From positions 1-30,766 of the IMG/VR virus record IMGVR_UViG_3300025135_000016: 30,766 nucleotides of DNA; one strand, written 5' to 3'. This document shows, one piece after another, positions 21,084 to 29,457 of the stretch. The position numbers and the translations under genes are program-made. How positions within the stretch are numbered: position 1 is the first letter of the stretch; each line of letters starts with the position of its first letter. This DNA comes from a virus. Under the pieces are notes generated by a model. It did not search any database and was not told where the DNA came from. It saw only the letters and a program-made list of their open reading frames with translations.

Positions 21084-22700
21084 ATGACACCAAGTTTAAA
21101 CAATGGCTTATTCCTTAGAGATAACGCTTACGTAGCATCATCACATGTTGATAGCTACCACTTGATGAATTTGATGAAGGATGCAAAACCTGATGATATG
21201 GGACCTATCGATATGTGGGCTCAACTTCAAAAGGTTGAAATGCCTTTGTATCAAATGTCATCATTTAATGGAAAAAATGTAATAGATGTAGAAAACCCTA
21301 AAGGGGAATTTACATGGAGAACTCCTATTTCTGAGGAGCTTCCTTACATTACTGAAAACATTGAAACAAATCCACAACCTGGAATTGATGGAACAAGTTT
21401 TCAAATTAAAATGAATCGTAGAGTATTTGGTCATGGTGATATTATTACTTATGACAAATACAACGGAGCAGAATTGTATATCACAAATGATGATATATTG
21501 GATATGGGTGATGGTGTAATTTACACTGTGGAGCTTGTAAACAATGACTCATTTAAGTTTATCGATCCTGCGTACTTAGAATGTAATACTGAGTATTTCC
21601 GAGTTTCGTCTGCTAGAGGTGAGTATGGAGAACGTTTCTCTGATATGACTACTCAAGCATCTTCTCGTGAGTTTTATAACTACGTTGGTAATGCTGAAGC
21701 TCATGTTCACTATTCTGTATCATCTCGAGTTAAGTTGATGGAGAAAGGTGGTCTTACTCTTGATGGTAAGGTTCCGGTAACAGAAATTTGGAAAAATCAC
21801 GATACAACTTTAGATCCGTCAATCAATACTCTTGAGGGTATGATTACTGCTAAAGGTTCTGATTATGTAAAAAAAGCTGTTGAGAACGGAGATTTAGTTA
21901 AGACTTTCTTGACTAAAATGGAAGCTGCGCATCTTTCAAAAATTGCTTACGATATTGAAACTTACCTTATGTGGGGTAAAGGTGGTCGTATTAAGCAAGA
22001 TGGTCCAGATGATTTACGTCTTTCTGTCGGTCTTTGGAAACAGTTGGATAATGCATTCAAGCATGTTTACAATAAATCTGATTTCCGTTTAGATATGTTC
22101 CGTGCTGAATTACTTAACTTCTTTAGAGGTAAAGTTGAATTCGAAGGTCCTGATTCAAAACGTGAGTTAATTGTTCAAACAGGTATGGCCGGTATGAAAA
22201 TGATTAACGAAGCTGTATTGCGTGAAGCTGTTGCATCTGGTTTAACAATCAATGGTGATAAGAGTGGGGTTGATGCAATTTCTGGTAAAGCCATGGATTT
22301 ACATTATGGATTCTCATTTACGTCTTTCCATATTCCTTTCTTAGCAAATGTTAAGTTTGTGCTTAACCCTGCTTTTGATAATGTTCATCAGAACAAAATT
22401 GAAAACCCTGTGATTGATGGATATCCATTATCATCTTATTCTTTCATCATCTTTGATGTTACAGATACTGGTTCAGACAACATTAAATTGCTTCGCAAGA
22501 AATGGGATTCTGAATTAAAATGGTGGTACCAAAATGGTACAATGGATTACATGGGACGTACTCAAGGATTCCAATCGTCAGGTCAGTTTAACGGGTATAG
22601 AGTTTATATGACTCAAGCGATGCCTGCTATTTGGGTTGAAGATCCAACAAAAGTATTAAAGATTGTTATGCGTAATCCTATTACTGGATTTAGTTTGTAA
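21084..22700 (+). CDS. Major capsid protein (HK97-fold candidate)
   Basis: The 538-aa protein follows the probable scaffold gene and is followed by a strong terminator, the expected place for the abundant capsid protein. The layout suits an HK97 fold: an N-terminal arm (residues 1-70), an E-loop-like region with FTWRTPISEELPYITENIE, helices near 210-330 that could be the spine helix, and an A-domain-like C-terminal part with LKWWYQNGTMDYMGRTQG. It carries few cysteines. The sequence does not match a canonical motif, so the fold is inferred from position, length and composition. It is the likely client of the phage co-chaperonin. Confidence 0.75.
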   Translation: MTPSLNNGLFLRDNAYVASSHVDSYHLMNLMKDAKPDDMGPIDMWAQLQKVEMPLYQMSSFNGKNVIDVENPKGEFTWRTPISEELPYITENIETNPQPGIDGTSFQIKMNRRVFGHGDIITYDKYNGAELYITNDDILDMGDGVIYTVELVNNDSFKFIDPAYLECNTEYFRVSSARGEYGERFSDMTTQASSREFYNYVGNAEAHVHYSVSSRVKLMEKGGLTLDGKVPVTEIWKNHDTTLDPSINTLEGMITAKGSDYVKKAVENGDLVKTFLTKMEAAHLSKIAYDIETYLMWGKGGRIKQDGPDDLRLSVGLWKQLDNAFKHVYNKSDFRLDMFRAELLNFFRGKVEFEGPDSKRELIVQTGMAGMKMINEAVLREAVASGLTINGDKSGVDAISGKAMDLHYGFSFTSFHIPFLANVKFVLNPAFDNVHQNKIENPVIDGYPLSSYSFIIFDVTDTGSDNIKLLRKKWDSELKWWYQNGTMDYMGRTQGFQSSGQFNGYRVYMTQAMPAIWVEDPTKVLKIVMRNPITGFSL

Positions 22701-22720
22701 TCAAATACTAAATATAAACG

Positions 22721-22748
22721 CCCCTCGATTAACCGTCGAGGGGTTTTT
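22721..22748 (+). terminator. Intrinsic terminator after the capsid gene
   Basis: CCCCTCGA (22721-22728) pairs perfectly with TCGAGGGG (22736-22743), loop 7 bases, followed by TTTTT (22744-22748). It is a textbook rho-independent terminator that ends or thins the capsid transcript. Confidence 0.9.
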
Positions 22749-22751
22749 AGG

Positions 22752-22776
22752 TAAAGTCAAATACATAAAAACCAAC
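22752..22776 (+). promoter_or_regulatory. Shared leader box, copy 2
   Basis: TAAAGTCA, two bases, then TACATAAAAACCAACA, differing from the box at 19793-19818 by the variable pair and one A. It begins 4 bases after the terminator U-tract and ends just before ATG 22781. No TTG lies at the right distance upstream, so if this is a promoter it is not of the host type. Confidence 0.45.
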
Positions 22777-22780
22777 AGTT

Positions 22781-23791
22781 ATGAATGAAGTAGTTGAAAA
22801 AAAGTTTTTAAAAGCAGGTAAAATTTCTATTAAACCTTACGTTGACAACAACGTTAAAAATATGGGATTAGAAAGTTATAATATGGTTGTTTTCCCAGGA
22901 ACAGTTCAGCGTGAACCTTTAGCTTGCTTAGAGCAAAATGGTAGAGTTCGTTATTTAAATGGATTGGATGAAGCCGCGCCAGAAGTTCAAAACATTTCAG
23001 ATCCTCAAAAAAAAGCAGCTCGTATAAAAGAGATTCGAGGCATTGTTGCAGATTTGGAATTTAAAAAAAATTATATTCACATAGACGTTAACGATCCTGA
23101 GTTTTGGAACAAGGTTGAAACATACAAACCAAACAATAGAGAAATTTGGTCACAGTTGGCACTTGAAATGAGTAATGCCACAATAGTTCTAGATCCTATT
23201 AATAAAGTAGACGATTTGTTAAAAGTGATTGCTATTGAAGCTGGGGGATTTCCGATGATTGCTAAAAGTTTAGAAGATTGTAAGTCTGGACTTAAAAATC
23301 GAAAATGGTATTTAGATAGACAAATAGATACTGTTACAACTCAAGCTAGTACAACGAAAATTAAAAACAAAGCCCTTTCGTTGTTAGATAGCATTTTAGA
23401 AACAGAGCCTAGAAAGTTATTCTACGTTATCAAACTAATCGAACCTTCAAGCTTTCAATATAAAAATTCAACACTTACAGATTCTATTTATGAAGATTTA
23501 GATGCTTACATTAACGGTAGGTCTTCTGAAAGTGTTATCAAAAAGGCAGCAACTCATTTTATTGAAATCTGTGAATTATCAATGCAAGAATTAAAAATTC
23601 GTGCAATGATTAAAGATTCAACAATGTTGAAGTTGGTTATTTTAAAAGGAGATGGATTGCTTTATTGGAAACAAAGTAATGTAATGCTAGGAAGGAATCC
23701 TTCTGAAGTTTATGAGTATTTAGTAAATCCAGTAAACGAAGATGTTTTAGGTTCTGTAATGGAAGCTATTGAAGCCCGTTGGTCAAATTAA
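22781..23791 (+). CDS. Structural protein, unknown (336 aa)
   Basis: No family is recognised. The N-terminal 60 residues look beta-rich with a conserved-looking segment (NMVVFPGTVQREPLACLEQNGRVRY). The rest is alternating helices with a likely helical bundle at 180-300 (KNKALSLLDSILE, ESVIKKAATHFIEICEL). It follows the capsid terminator and has the shared leader box, which suggests its own expression. Position between capsid and connector-type genes points to a head-completion, portal-adjacent or internal virion protein. Confidence 0.65.
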   Translation: MNEVVEKKFLKAGKISIKPYVDNNVKNMGLESYNMVVFPGTVQREPLACLEQNGRVRYLNGLDEAAPEVQNISDPQKKAARIKEIRGIVADLEFKKNYIHIDVNDPEFWNKVETYKPNNREIWSQLALEMSNATIVLDPINKVDDLLKVIAIEAGGFPMIAKSLEDCKSGLKNRKWYLDRQIDTVTTQASTTKIKNKALSLLDSILETEPRKLFYVIKLIEPSSFQYKNSTLTDSIYEDLDAYINGRSSESVIKKAATHFIEICELSMQELKIRAMIKDSTMLKLVILKGDGLLYWKQSNVMLGRNPSEVYEYLVNPVNEDVLGSVMEAIEARWSN

Positions 23792-23799
23792 TATAAGTT

Positions 23800-24501
23800 A
23801 TGGATAATTTAACAATACGTTTGAAAGTCATGCAACGCTTAAATAAGTTAAGCAGTAACGATTTTGATAATTTAGAACGATGGCATATTGTTGAAGCTTT
23901 TAATAAAGCAACTGTAGATTGGTGCCGTAGACAACTTCATGGCACCAATTTATCCAAAACAGGTGATGAGCAAACTAAACGTAGGATAGATGATTTACAA
24001 ATCCTATTAAGAGAACACTCTCTTTCTTTAAAGAAAGAAGATTGTTATTTTGGTTCTATTAATTTTCCTGTAAATTACTTTGAGTATAAACGTGTTAGTT
24101 TTAAAGCTAAAACTGACTGTTGTGAAAAAAGCAAATTCGTTATTTATTTGGCAGAAGAAACAAATGTTGATGTGTTATTAAAAGATCCTTTAAGAAATCC
24201 TAATTTTGAATGGGGGGAAACTTTTATAACAATGGCAGATAACGTGGTTAAAATTTGGACCAACAATAACTTTGATGTTGAAGAAGCCGTATTGCATTAT
24301 TATAAGCAACCGCGTAGAATAGAAATGCAAGGAGTTTCTAATCCATATACGGGCGCTGTTTCAACTCAAGAGATTATATCCGAATTTAAAGATGATATTG
24401 TCGAAGTTCTAATTGAAGAAGCTGTAAAAATATTAGCTGGTGATATTGAAAGCATGGGGTCTTTTCAAATTGCCGATAAATCTGTTGAATCAAATAATTA
24501 A
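23800..24501 (+). CDS. Head-tail connector or ring protein candidate
   Basis: The 233-aa protein has a helical N-terminal half (LTIRLKVMQRLNKL, WHIVEAFNKATVDWCRRQL), a central beta-rich part (CYFGSINFPVNYFEYKRVSFK, then FEWGETFITMADNVVKIW), and a helical C-terminus (EFKDDIVEVLIEEAVKILAG). This helix-sheet-helix architecture and its place after the capsid gene fit the small connector or ring proteins that sit below the portal in crAss-like and other podovirus-type tails. No exact family is recognised. Confidence 0.55.
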   Translation: MDNLTIRLKVMQRLNKLSSNDFDNLERWHIVEAFNKATVDWCRRQLHGTNLSKTGDEQTKRRIDDLQILLREHSLSLKKEDCYFGSINFPVNYFEYKRVSFKAKTDCCEKSKFVIYLAEETNVDVLLKDPLRNPNFEWGETFITMADNVVKIWTNNNFDVEEAVLHYYKQPRRIEMQGVSNPYTGAVSTQEIISEFKDDIVEVLIEEAVKILAGDIESMGSFQIADKSVESNN

Positions 24502-24503
24502 TT

Positions 24504-24677
24504 ATGAAAAATTATAAAAAGAAAGATGGAGGAACTGTAGGTTCAAAAAATAAAATGAATCTTCCTCAAATGAAAACCGGTGGGATGGTTAATCCTAATG
24601 CAAAAGTTATGGAGGATATTTGTACTAAAGCTTATTCTGAACATAGCAAAAGTAAAAAGATTATGAAAGGATATTAA
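24504..24677 (+). CDS. 57-aa small protein with KTGGMVNPNA motif
   Basis: The frame runs from ATG 24504 to TAA 24675-24677. It begins two bases after the previous stop. The protein is very basic and Gly/Lys/Asn-rich (MKNYKKKDGGTVGSKNK), with KTGGMVNPNAKV in the middle and a Lys-rich end. Short phage proteins with a GG-x-x-NPNA stretch occur in other phage genomes I have seen, without a known role. It may be a minor virion or DNA-contact peptide. Confidence 0.6.
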   Translation: MKNYKKKDGGTVGSKNKMNLPQMKTGGMVNPNAKVMEDICTKAYSEHSKSKKIMKGY

Positions 24678-24692
24678 ATTTTTATTTAATTC

Positions 24693-24723
24693 TTGCACAA
24701 TCAATAAATTATCGTTACATTAT
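24693..24723 (+). promoter_or_regulatory. Candidate promoter before the 534-aa structural gene
   Basis: TTG (24693-24695), 20 bases, TACATTAT (24716-24723) is close to the form seen before 6875 (TTG, 20 bases, TATCTTAT). The 78-base gap before ATG 24756 holds nothing else. Confidence 0.45.
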
Positions 24724-24755
24724 AAGTAATTGTATATAAATTTTAAATTAGAACT

Positions 24756-26360
24756 ATGAGTTATTTTAACAATGCCTTTCCAAAGGCTTTCCCTTCAAGC
24801 ATAGGAACGGGAGTTTTCGCAGGTGTCAACGTAGACGGAGGTTTCGTTACAGATTCAGGCGTTACAACATCTCAGTTACGTGCAATTGCCGATGCGGGTG
24901 CTCCTGTATCTCCGGCATTTGGTCTTTTTACAAAAGACACTTTTACATCAGTTGATGCTGCATCTGCTGAAATTATAAACGGTGCACCTTTGATTCTTGC
25001 AGGTTCGTCTATCATGCCTAATGATAAGATTGGACCTTTTCATGGTGGGTATGCTGAATCGAATAAATCGAAGTATATCAATCCTCGTTATGTAAACAAT
25101 GTGTATAAATTTGCAGCTGCTCCGGCAGAGCAATCTATTTGGCATGTTGGTAATACTAACGCTCAACCAGCAACAACTTTATTGTTTGTGGCTCCTTGTG
25201 GTTCGGGATATACTCCTGGCGTTTATGTTAACGTGCCTACAACAACTTCGGGTGTTGGAACTGGTTTAACTGTTAATGTAGAAGTTAATGCCGCAGGTGA
25301 AATTGTTTCTATGGTTGAAAACTTAGTAGGAACAGGTTATGCTGTTTCCGATACAATTACTCCAGATGCTACTGTGTTAGGTCATGATGGTGTAGGTGCA
25401 ATTTGTAACACTACCGAAATTTTATCCGTAGGCGTTCAGTCTTGTGAATTTGAGTTTTTGTGTAACGAAACTTACAATTTGTACATCAACCTTTATGGTT
25501 CTCCTGTGCTACGTGTGTTAAATCATGATGCGTATCGTAATCTTGCTGCATATACTGGATGTTGTCCAAAAGATAGCATTGTTCCTGTAGCTGTTGATTC
25601 AACTTTGGTGTTTATCGATTGGGCTAAACAAATTATTGAGTCTCCATATTTAAAGGATTTCATTCGTCCGATTGTATTTGATGAAACAGGACTTCCTTGG
25701 TTTGCTACTGCTGATGAAGCTGTTGCAGAAGGATGGCCAGCAACACAAGTATGGACTAACTATGTATCAACAGGACACATTGATGGTGCTGTAGGAGGTA
25801 TTCGAATTATCGGTGCTTACATCGATACTCAGTTCGGTACATGTAGCTACCAAGTTTCAGATTTCTTCCAAAAAGAAATTGTTCAAATGGACATTTCTTT
25901 AGCTGATGAAAATGGAGATCCTTGTACTTTCAGCGGATTGTGTACATTTAATGAATGTTGTGGTTTTGGTGGACAAGGTTTTGGAGATACATACTTAAAA
26001 GAAATTTTAATGTGTGAGTCTTATTTGCAAAATCACATGTCAACAGATCCTCGTATTCGTGAGATTACTCAAGGTAATGCATTAAGAGATGTTGTTGATC
26101 GTTTTGCTTTGTATGACAAATATGTTATTCAGCACACAGTTCCTAGAATAAACAACCCAACATCTGTATTTGATAACGATCAGTACAACTTGTGCATTTA
26201 TGTTCCTGCTGGAACGGATTTGTCTACTTTCGAATTGTTGGTTGGAACTTGGTTGACAAACTCAGGAAATCACTTAGGAGCTGAAGTAACAGCTAATGGA
26301 GGATTTACTGAATATGGTGAGCATACTACTTGTACTGTAGAGCCATTGCCATTACCTTAA
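24756..26360 (+). CDS. Abundant structural protein, tail or head surface (534 aa)
   Basis: The gene has its own promoter-like element and terminator, as the capsid gene does, suggesting high expression. Residues about 145-205 hold a beta module of the form GSGYTPGVYVNVP and VGTGYAVSDTITPD, a Gly-Tyr-rich repeat seen in other phage structural proteins, inserted in a longer beta-rich body. The C-terminal 200 residues are Cys-rich (DPCTFSGLCTFNECCGFGG and others), suggesting disulfides or metal sites. A tail tube, head fibre or decoration protein would all fit. It is not the capsid protein, which lies upstream with the scaffold gene. Confidence 0.6.
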   Translation: MSYFNNAFPKAFPSSIGTGVFAGVNVDGGFVTDSGVTTSQLRAIADAGAPVSPAFGLFTKDTFTSVDAASAEIINGAPLILAGSSIMPNDKIGPFHGGYAESNKSKYINPRYVNNVYKFAAAPAEQSIWHVGNTNAQPATTLLFVAPCGSGYTPGVYVNVPTTTSGVGTGLTVNVEVNAAGEIVSMVENLVGTGYAVSDTITPDATVLGHDGVGAICNTTEILSVGVQSCEFEFLCNETYNLYINLYGSPVLRVLNHDAYRNLAAYTGCCPKDSIVPVAVDSTLVFIDWAKQIIESPYLKDFIRPIVFDETGLPWFATADEAVAEGWPATQVWTNYVSTGHIDGAVGGIRIIGAYIDTQFGTCSYQVSDFFQKEIVQMDISLADENGDPCTFSGLCTFNECCGFGGQGFGDTYLKEILMCESYLQNHMSTDPRIREITQGNALRDVVDRFALYDKYVIQHTVPRINNPTSVFDNDQYNLCIYVPAGTDLSTFELLVGTWLTNSGNHLGAEVTANGGFTEYGEHTTCTVEPLPLP

Positions 26361-26384
26361 TAATTAGTAATTAATACTCTTATA

Positions 26385-26421
26385 AGAGGGAATAGGGATA
26401 CTCTCTATTTCCTCTTTTTTT
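26385..26421 (+). terminator. Intrinsic terminator after the 534-aa gene
   Basis: AGAGGGAATAG (26385-26395) pairs with CTATTTCCTCT (26405-26415) over 11 positions with one G-U pair, loop 9 bases, then a T tract to 26421. Confidence 0.85.
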
Positions 26422-26438
26422 GTATAAACCTTTTCAAG

Positions 26439-26999
26439 ATGAAACACAAGCTTAGTTTACATATTCCCGATACTACAAATGACTGGTCGTTGACTATTCA
26501 AGATACAAGTATTTACGCTACACTTATTCCAATAGCGTGTCCTACTTTGCAGATATTAATGCCTGGATTTATTAGAGCTATTACCTTTAATGATCAATCA
26601 ATGCCTGCTCCTTTGCAGCCTAACTTCATTAGACATTTTACAGCTTGTGATTTAGAAGTACAACGTGAAAATTGTGGTACTAGGTTTGATTGCTTACCCG
26701 ATGGCATTTATGTTATTAAGTATAGCGTTTCTCCAAACGATTACGTTTATGTTGAATATAATCATTTAAGAATAGTTCAAGCTTTAAAAAAGTGGAATGA
26801 AAAACTTTGTGATTTAAACGTTGCTGCTTGCGATCCAAGTTTAGAAAAAAAGATTAAATTAGACGAATTAGTTCAGATTAAAAATTATTTGGAAGCTGCT
26901 AAAAATATGGTAGAGTTTTGCCATAAGCCCGAAGAAGGAATGGATCTGTATAATTATGCTAAAAAAAGATTAGATAAATTAGATTGTAAAACTTGCTAA
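26439..26999 (+). CDS. Structural protein with helical C-terminus (186 aa)
   Basis: The first 105 residues look like a beta sandwich (SLHIPDTTNDWSLTIQD, YVIKYSVSPNDYVYVEYNHL). The last 80 residues are helical and charged (ALKKWNEKLCDLNVAACD, EAAKNMVEFCHKPEEGMD), ending DCKTC. Nine cysteines are spread along it. It begins the block of Cys-rich proteins that runs to the end of the window and is followed by a 48-aa Cys-rich protein. A head-fibre or tail-attachment component is inferred. Confidence 0.55.
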   Translation: MKHKLSLHIPDTTNDWSLTIQDTSIYATLIPIACPTLQILMPGFIRAITFNDQSMPAPLQPNFIRHFTACDLEVQRENCGTRFDCLPDGIYVIKYSVSPNDYVYVEYNHLRIVQALKKWNEKLCDLNVAACDPSLEKKIKLDELVQIKNYLEAAKNMVEFCHKPEEGMDLYNYAKKRLDKLDCKTC

Positions 27000-27011
27000 A
27001 ATTAAATTGTT

Positions 27012-27158
27012 ATGCCTTCTGCAAAAATTAGTTGTCCTAACTGTAAAACGACATTAACCTGTGGATGTAAAAATAGAACGGCATCCGATGGGAAAAAATG
27101 CTGCGCTTATTGTGTTAATAGTTACGAAAAAGCATTAAAGCTTTATCATTCAAAATAA
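27012..27158 (+). CDS. 48-aa cysteine-rich zinc-knuckle protein
   Basis: The frame ATG 27012 to TAA 27156-27158 encodes seven cysteines in 48 residues: CPNC (8, 11), CGC (17, 19) and CCAYC (30, 31, 34). Four of these can bind one zinc ion in a treble-clef or ribbon-like knot. The C-terminus is a basic helix. It lies between two structural genes with gaps of 12 and 5 bases, so it is co-transcribed. It may be a virion-stabilising peptide or a chaperone for the Cys-rich proteins. Confidence 0.6.
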   Translation: MPSAKISCPNCKTTLTCGCKNRTASDGKKCCAYCVNSYEKALKLYHSK

Positions 27159-27163
27159 TCAAA

Positions 27164-28870
27164 ATGGCTGATTGTATATGCATATTAGTAAACTTAATTG
27201 TTGAAGGTGAACCGATACAAGTTCAAGTAATTCCAAACGGAAGTATTATTGGTGGTGCACCTCAGTTTGAAGGCGATATAGGGGAAACCCAACTTTATAT
27301 TGAATATGACTTAGACAACCAACAATGGATAATGTATGTCGGGGATGATCCTTTCTTTGCTTTCTTTGTTGGAAACAATGAAGTATGTCCTTTTGGAAAT
27401 TGGGTGATTATCCCTGTATTTGCAAATACAGGAACTGCAACATTTGTAGAAACGATTGAATGTATAAATCCTACTTCTATAGCTGTAGTAAACTGCTTTG
27501 ATGAAGAATTAAGTTTTGACTTTGTACCCACGGAGGGCGCAGAATTAAACTTAGGCAATGTAGTTAGTTTAGACTTAAATGTTGGAGATCCAATAGTTAT
27601 AGCTGATAATAATTTATGTATAAATGATTTTACAATAACACATCCTGAAGTTAATAACGGTAATCCTATTACTATTATTAATGTTATTGCTTTTGAGCAA
27701 GTAGATCTTTGGAACGGAAGACCTTATTATTTACTTACTCTTACTGAAACAGAACATGGAGTTCCGTTTTTAATTTTAAATTATTATTTTTTATGGAGCA
27801 TTTCTGATAACAGATGGGAGATGTGGCCTGAATTTAATTTAATTGACGGACCTTCTAATTCTAATCCAGGTTGTGAAAATGTACCTTATATGGTATTGGG
27901 GCCTGGTAGTTTAGCACCTCCAAGTACTGAATGTATTGGAGATCCAATTGCTAGTGATTTTTGTAGTTGGGGTACTGTAGCAGATTGTGAGATTAAAGTT
28001 GCAGGAACAAGAGAACAAAGATTTTGCCAAGATGAGATAATTATTGGTGATTTTGTAAACTGTTGGCAGGTTGTTGGTTTTGTAGAAACTAATCTTACAC
28101 AACCTACGTTAAGTGTTACTGACGAACATAATAACTGTGAAGATTGTTTACCTAGATGTTTAGAATTTATAAATTGTGAAACACAAGAAAGTATTTTTTA
28201 TTTACAAACAGAAATATTACTTCCTTATATAAATCAAGTTATACAAATTGAAATTGATGGAGTTATAGTTTGTTATAGAATACGCTGCGCTGAAGATTGC
28301 TTGTCTGGACTTCCCGAATTTACGCAAGAAATTTTAAATTCATTTGTCGAATGCGTTGACTGCTTACCTGTTGTTGTTGATTTAACTCCTAGAGCAAGAG
28401 CTGTTTTACCAGGGTATTCTACAGGAGAATGTGATCCAGAATTAGTTGAAAAAGCTTTTTGCGCTCACGCTGATTATTTACACCAAGAGGTTATGTCTAA
28501 ACGATTTAAAATAAAAACTTGTTGTGCTAAAGATGAATCGGAAGTTCTTATAAATTACAATTTGATAAAGTATAAGCTGTTGCAATCTGCTTCTCCTACG
28601 CCTAATGAATGTGAGCCTTTATGTGTATCGTATGTAGCAACTATTCAATTAGGGTTTACTGCTACAATAAGTTATGTTGATTGTTTAGGGGTTGAAACGG
28701 TTATCGAAATTGATGCTACTCAAAGTGTTCAAGTTTCATCATTTTGTGGTTTAGATAACGCGCCTCCAATACTAAACGTTTTTCAAGACGGAAGTTTAGT
28801 AAATACGTATACAATACCTTTTGGTGAGGAGTGTGTTTTAGAATCTGAAGAATTGCCGGAGATAGGTTAA
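27164..28870 (+). CDS. Large cysteine-rich appendage protein (568 aa)
   Basis: About 30 cysteines are spread through the protein, most in short pairs (CEDC, CCAKD, ECVDC). The body is beta-rich, with modules such as NLCINDFTITHPEVNNG and a YYLLTLTETEHGVPFLILNYYF strand pair, and a helical segment near 425-460 (ELVEKAFCAHADYLHQEVMS). No signal peptide or catalytic motif is visible. The cysteine richness suggests disulfides formed outside the cell, or metal sites, and a stiff extended fibre or baseplate arm. It is the largest gene in the Cys-rich block. Confidence 0.6.
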   Translation: MADCICILVNLIVEGEPIQVQVIPNGSIIGGAPQFEGDIGETQLYIEYDLDNQQWIMYVGDDPFFAFFVGNNEVCPFGNWVIIPVFANTGTATFVETIECINPTSIAVVNCFDEELSFDFVPTEGAELNLGNVVSLDLNVGDPIVIADNNLCINDFTITHPEVNNGNPITIINVIAFEQVDLWNGRPYYLLTLTETEHGVPFLILNYYFLWSISDNRWEMWPEFNLIDGPSNSNPGCENVPYMVLGPGSLAPPSTECIGDPIASDFCSWGTVADCEIKVAGTREQRFCQDEIIIGDFVNCWQVVGFVETNLTQPTLSVTDEHNNCEDCLPRCLEFINCETQESIFYLQTEILLPYINQVIQIEIDGVIVCYRIRCAEDCLSGLPEFTQEILNSFVECVDCLPVVVDLTPRARAVLPGYSTGECDPELVEKAFCAHADYLHQEVMSKRFKIKTCCAKDESEVLINYNLIKYKLLQSASPTPNECEPLCVSYVATIQLGFTATISYVDCLGVETVIEIDATQSVQVSSFCGLDNAPPILNVFQDGSLVNTYTIPFGEECVLESEELPEIG

Positions 28871-28894
28871 TTTTAAAACGCACAAAGCATTATA

Positions 28895-28925
28895 TAGAAT
28901 AGTTAATAAAATTTTAGTATATTAT
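28895..28925 (+). promoter_or_regulatory. Weak candidate promoter before the 166-aa gene
   Basis: TATATTAT (28918-28925) matches the -7-like form, but the -33 position carries TAG (28895-28897) instead of TTG. The 70-base spacer is otherwise AT-rich and featureless. Confidence 0.2.
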
Positions 28926-28940
28926 TATAAAGAGTTTGTT

Positions 28941-29441
28941 ATGGGAGGAAGTTATAAAAAACCGATTAATTATAAAACTGATGGTTGTACACCAACATCT
29001 AGTAATTGTATTATTTGGCAAGGTCCAGATATTGAATGTATAGATTTGTGTCATGGAGATACCGTCACAGATGTAATTTTTAAATTAGCTTGTTTGTTAT
29101 GCCAGCTTAAGTCTGATTTAAGTGTTGAAAGTTACGATTTAACATGTTTAGATTTAGACGTTTGCGATGTTCCAACTTCTTATAAAGAACTTCTTCAATT
29201 AATAATTGAAAAGCTTTGCGAGTTTCAGTCTTTAGTAGGTACTCCTGATGAACAACTTCCTATAGCTGAACAAATAGTTACGGTGGCTATTTGTTTTTCA
29301 GCAGAACTGGGGCCTACTAGCACTATAAATAATTATCTTTCTGCCATTGGTCAAAAAATTTGTCAGCAAGAAATTACTATACAAAATCAACAATTAGCTA
29401 TTCAGCAACTAATCGCAAGAGTAGATGCTTTAGAAGCTTAA
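28941..29441 (+). CDS. Cys-capped repeat protein with coiled-coil tail (166 aa)
   Basis: Three repeat units of a short strand pair and a helix ending in Cys can be read: residues 23-54 (CIIWQGPDIEC, helix, LLC), 69-93 (CLDLDVC, helix, KLC) and 118-141 (CFSAELG, helix, KIC). A likely coiled coil (QEITIQNQQLAIQQLIARVD) ends the protein. The WQGPDI-x-C segment followed by GDTVTDVIFKLA resembles proteins I recall from Bacteroidota phages, function unknown. The next gene contains two more such units. A trimeric fibre stalk or attachment collar is the best guess. Confidence 0.6.
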   Translation: MGGSYKKPINYKTDGCTPTSSNCIIWQGPDIECIDLCHGDTVTDVIFKLACLLCQLKSDLSVESYDLTCLDLDVCDVPTSYKELLQLIIEKLCEFQSLVGTPDEQLPIAEQIVTVAICFSAELGPTSTINNYLSAIGQKICQQEITIQNQQLAIQQLIARVDALEA

Positions 29442-29457
29442 TTTTAATATTAAAAAA

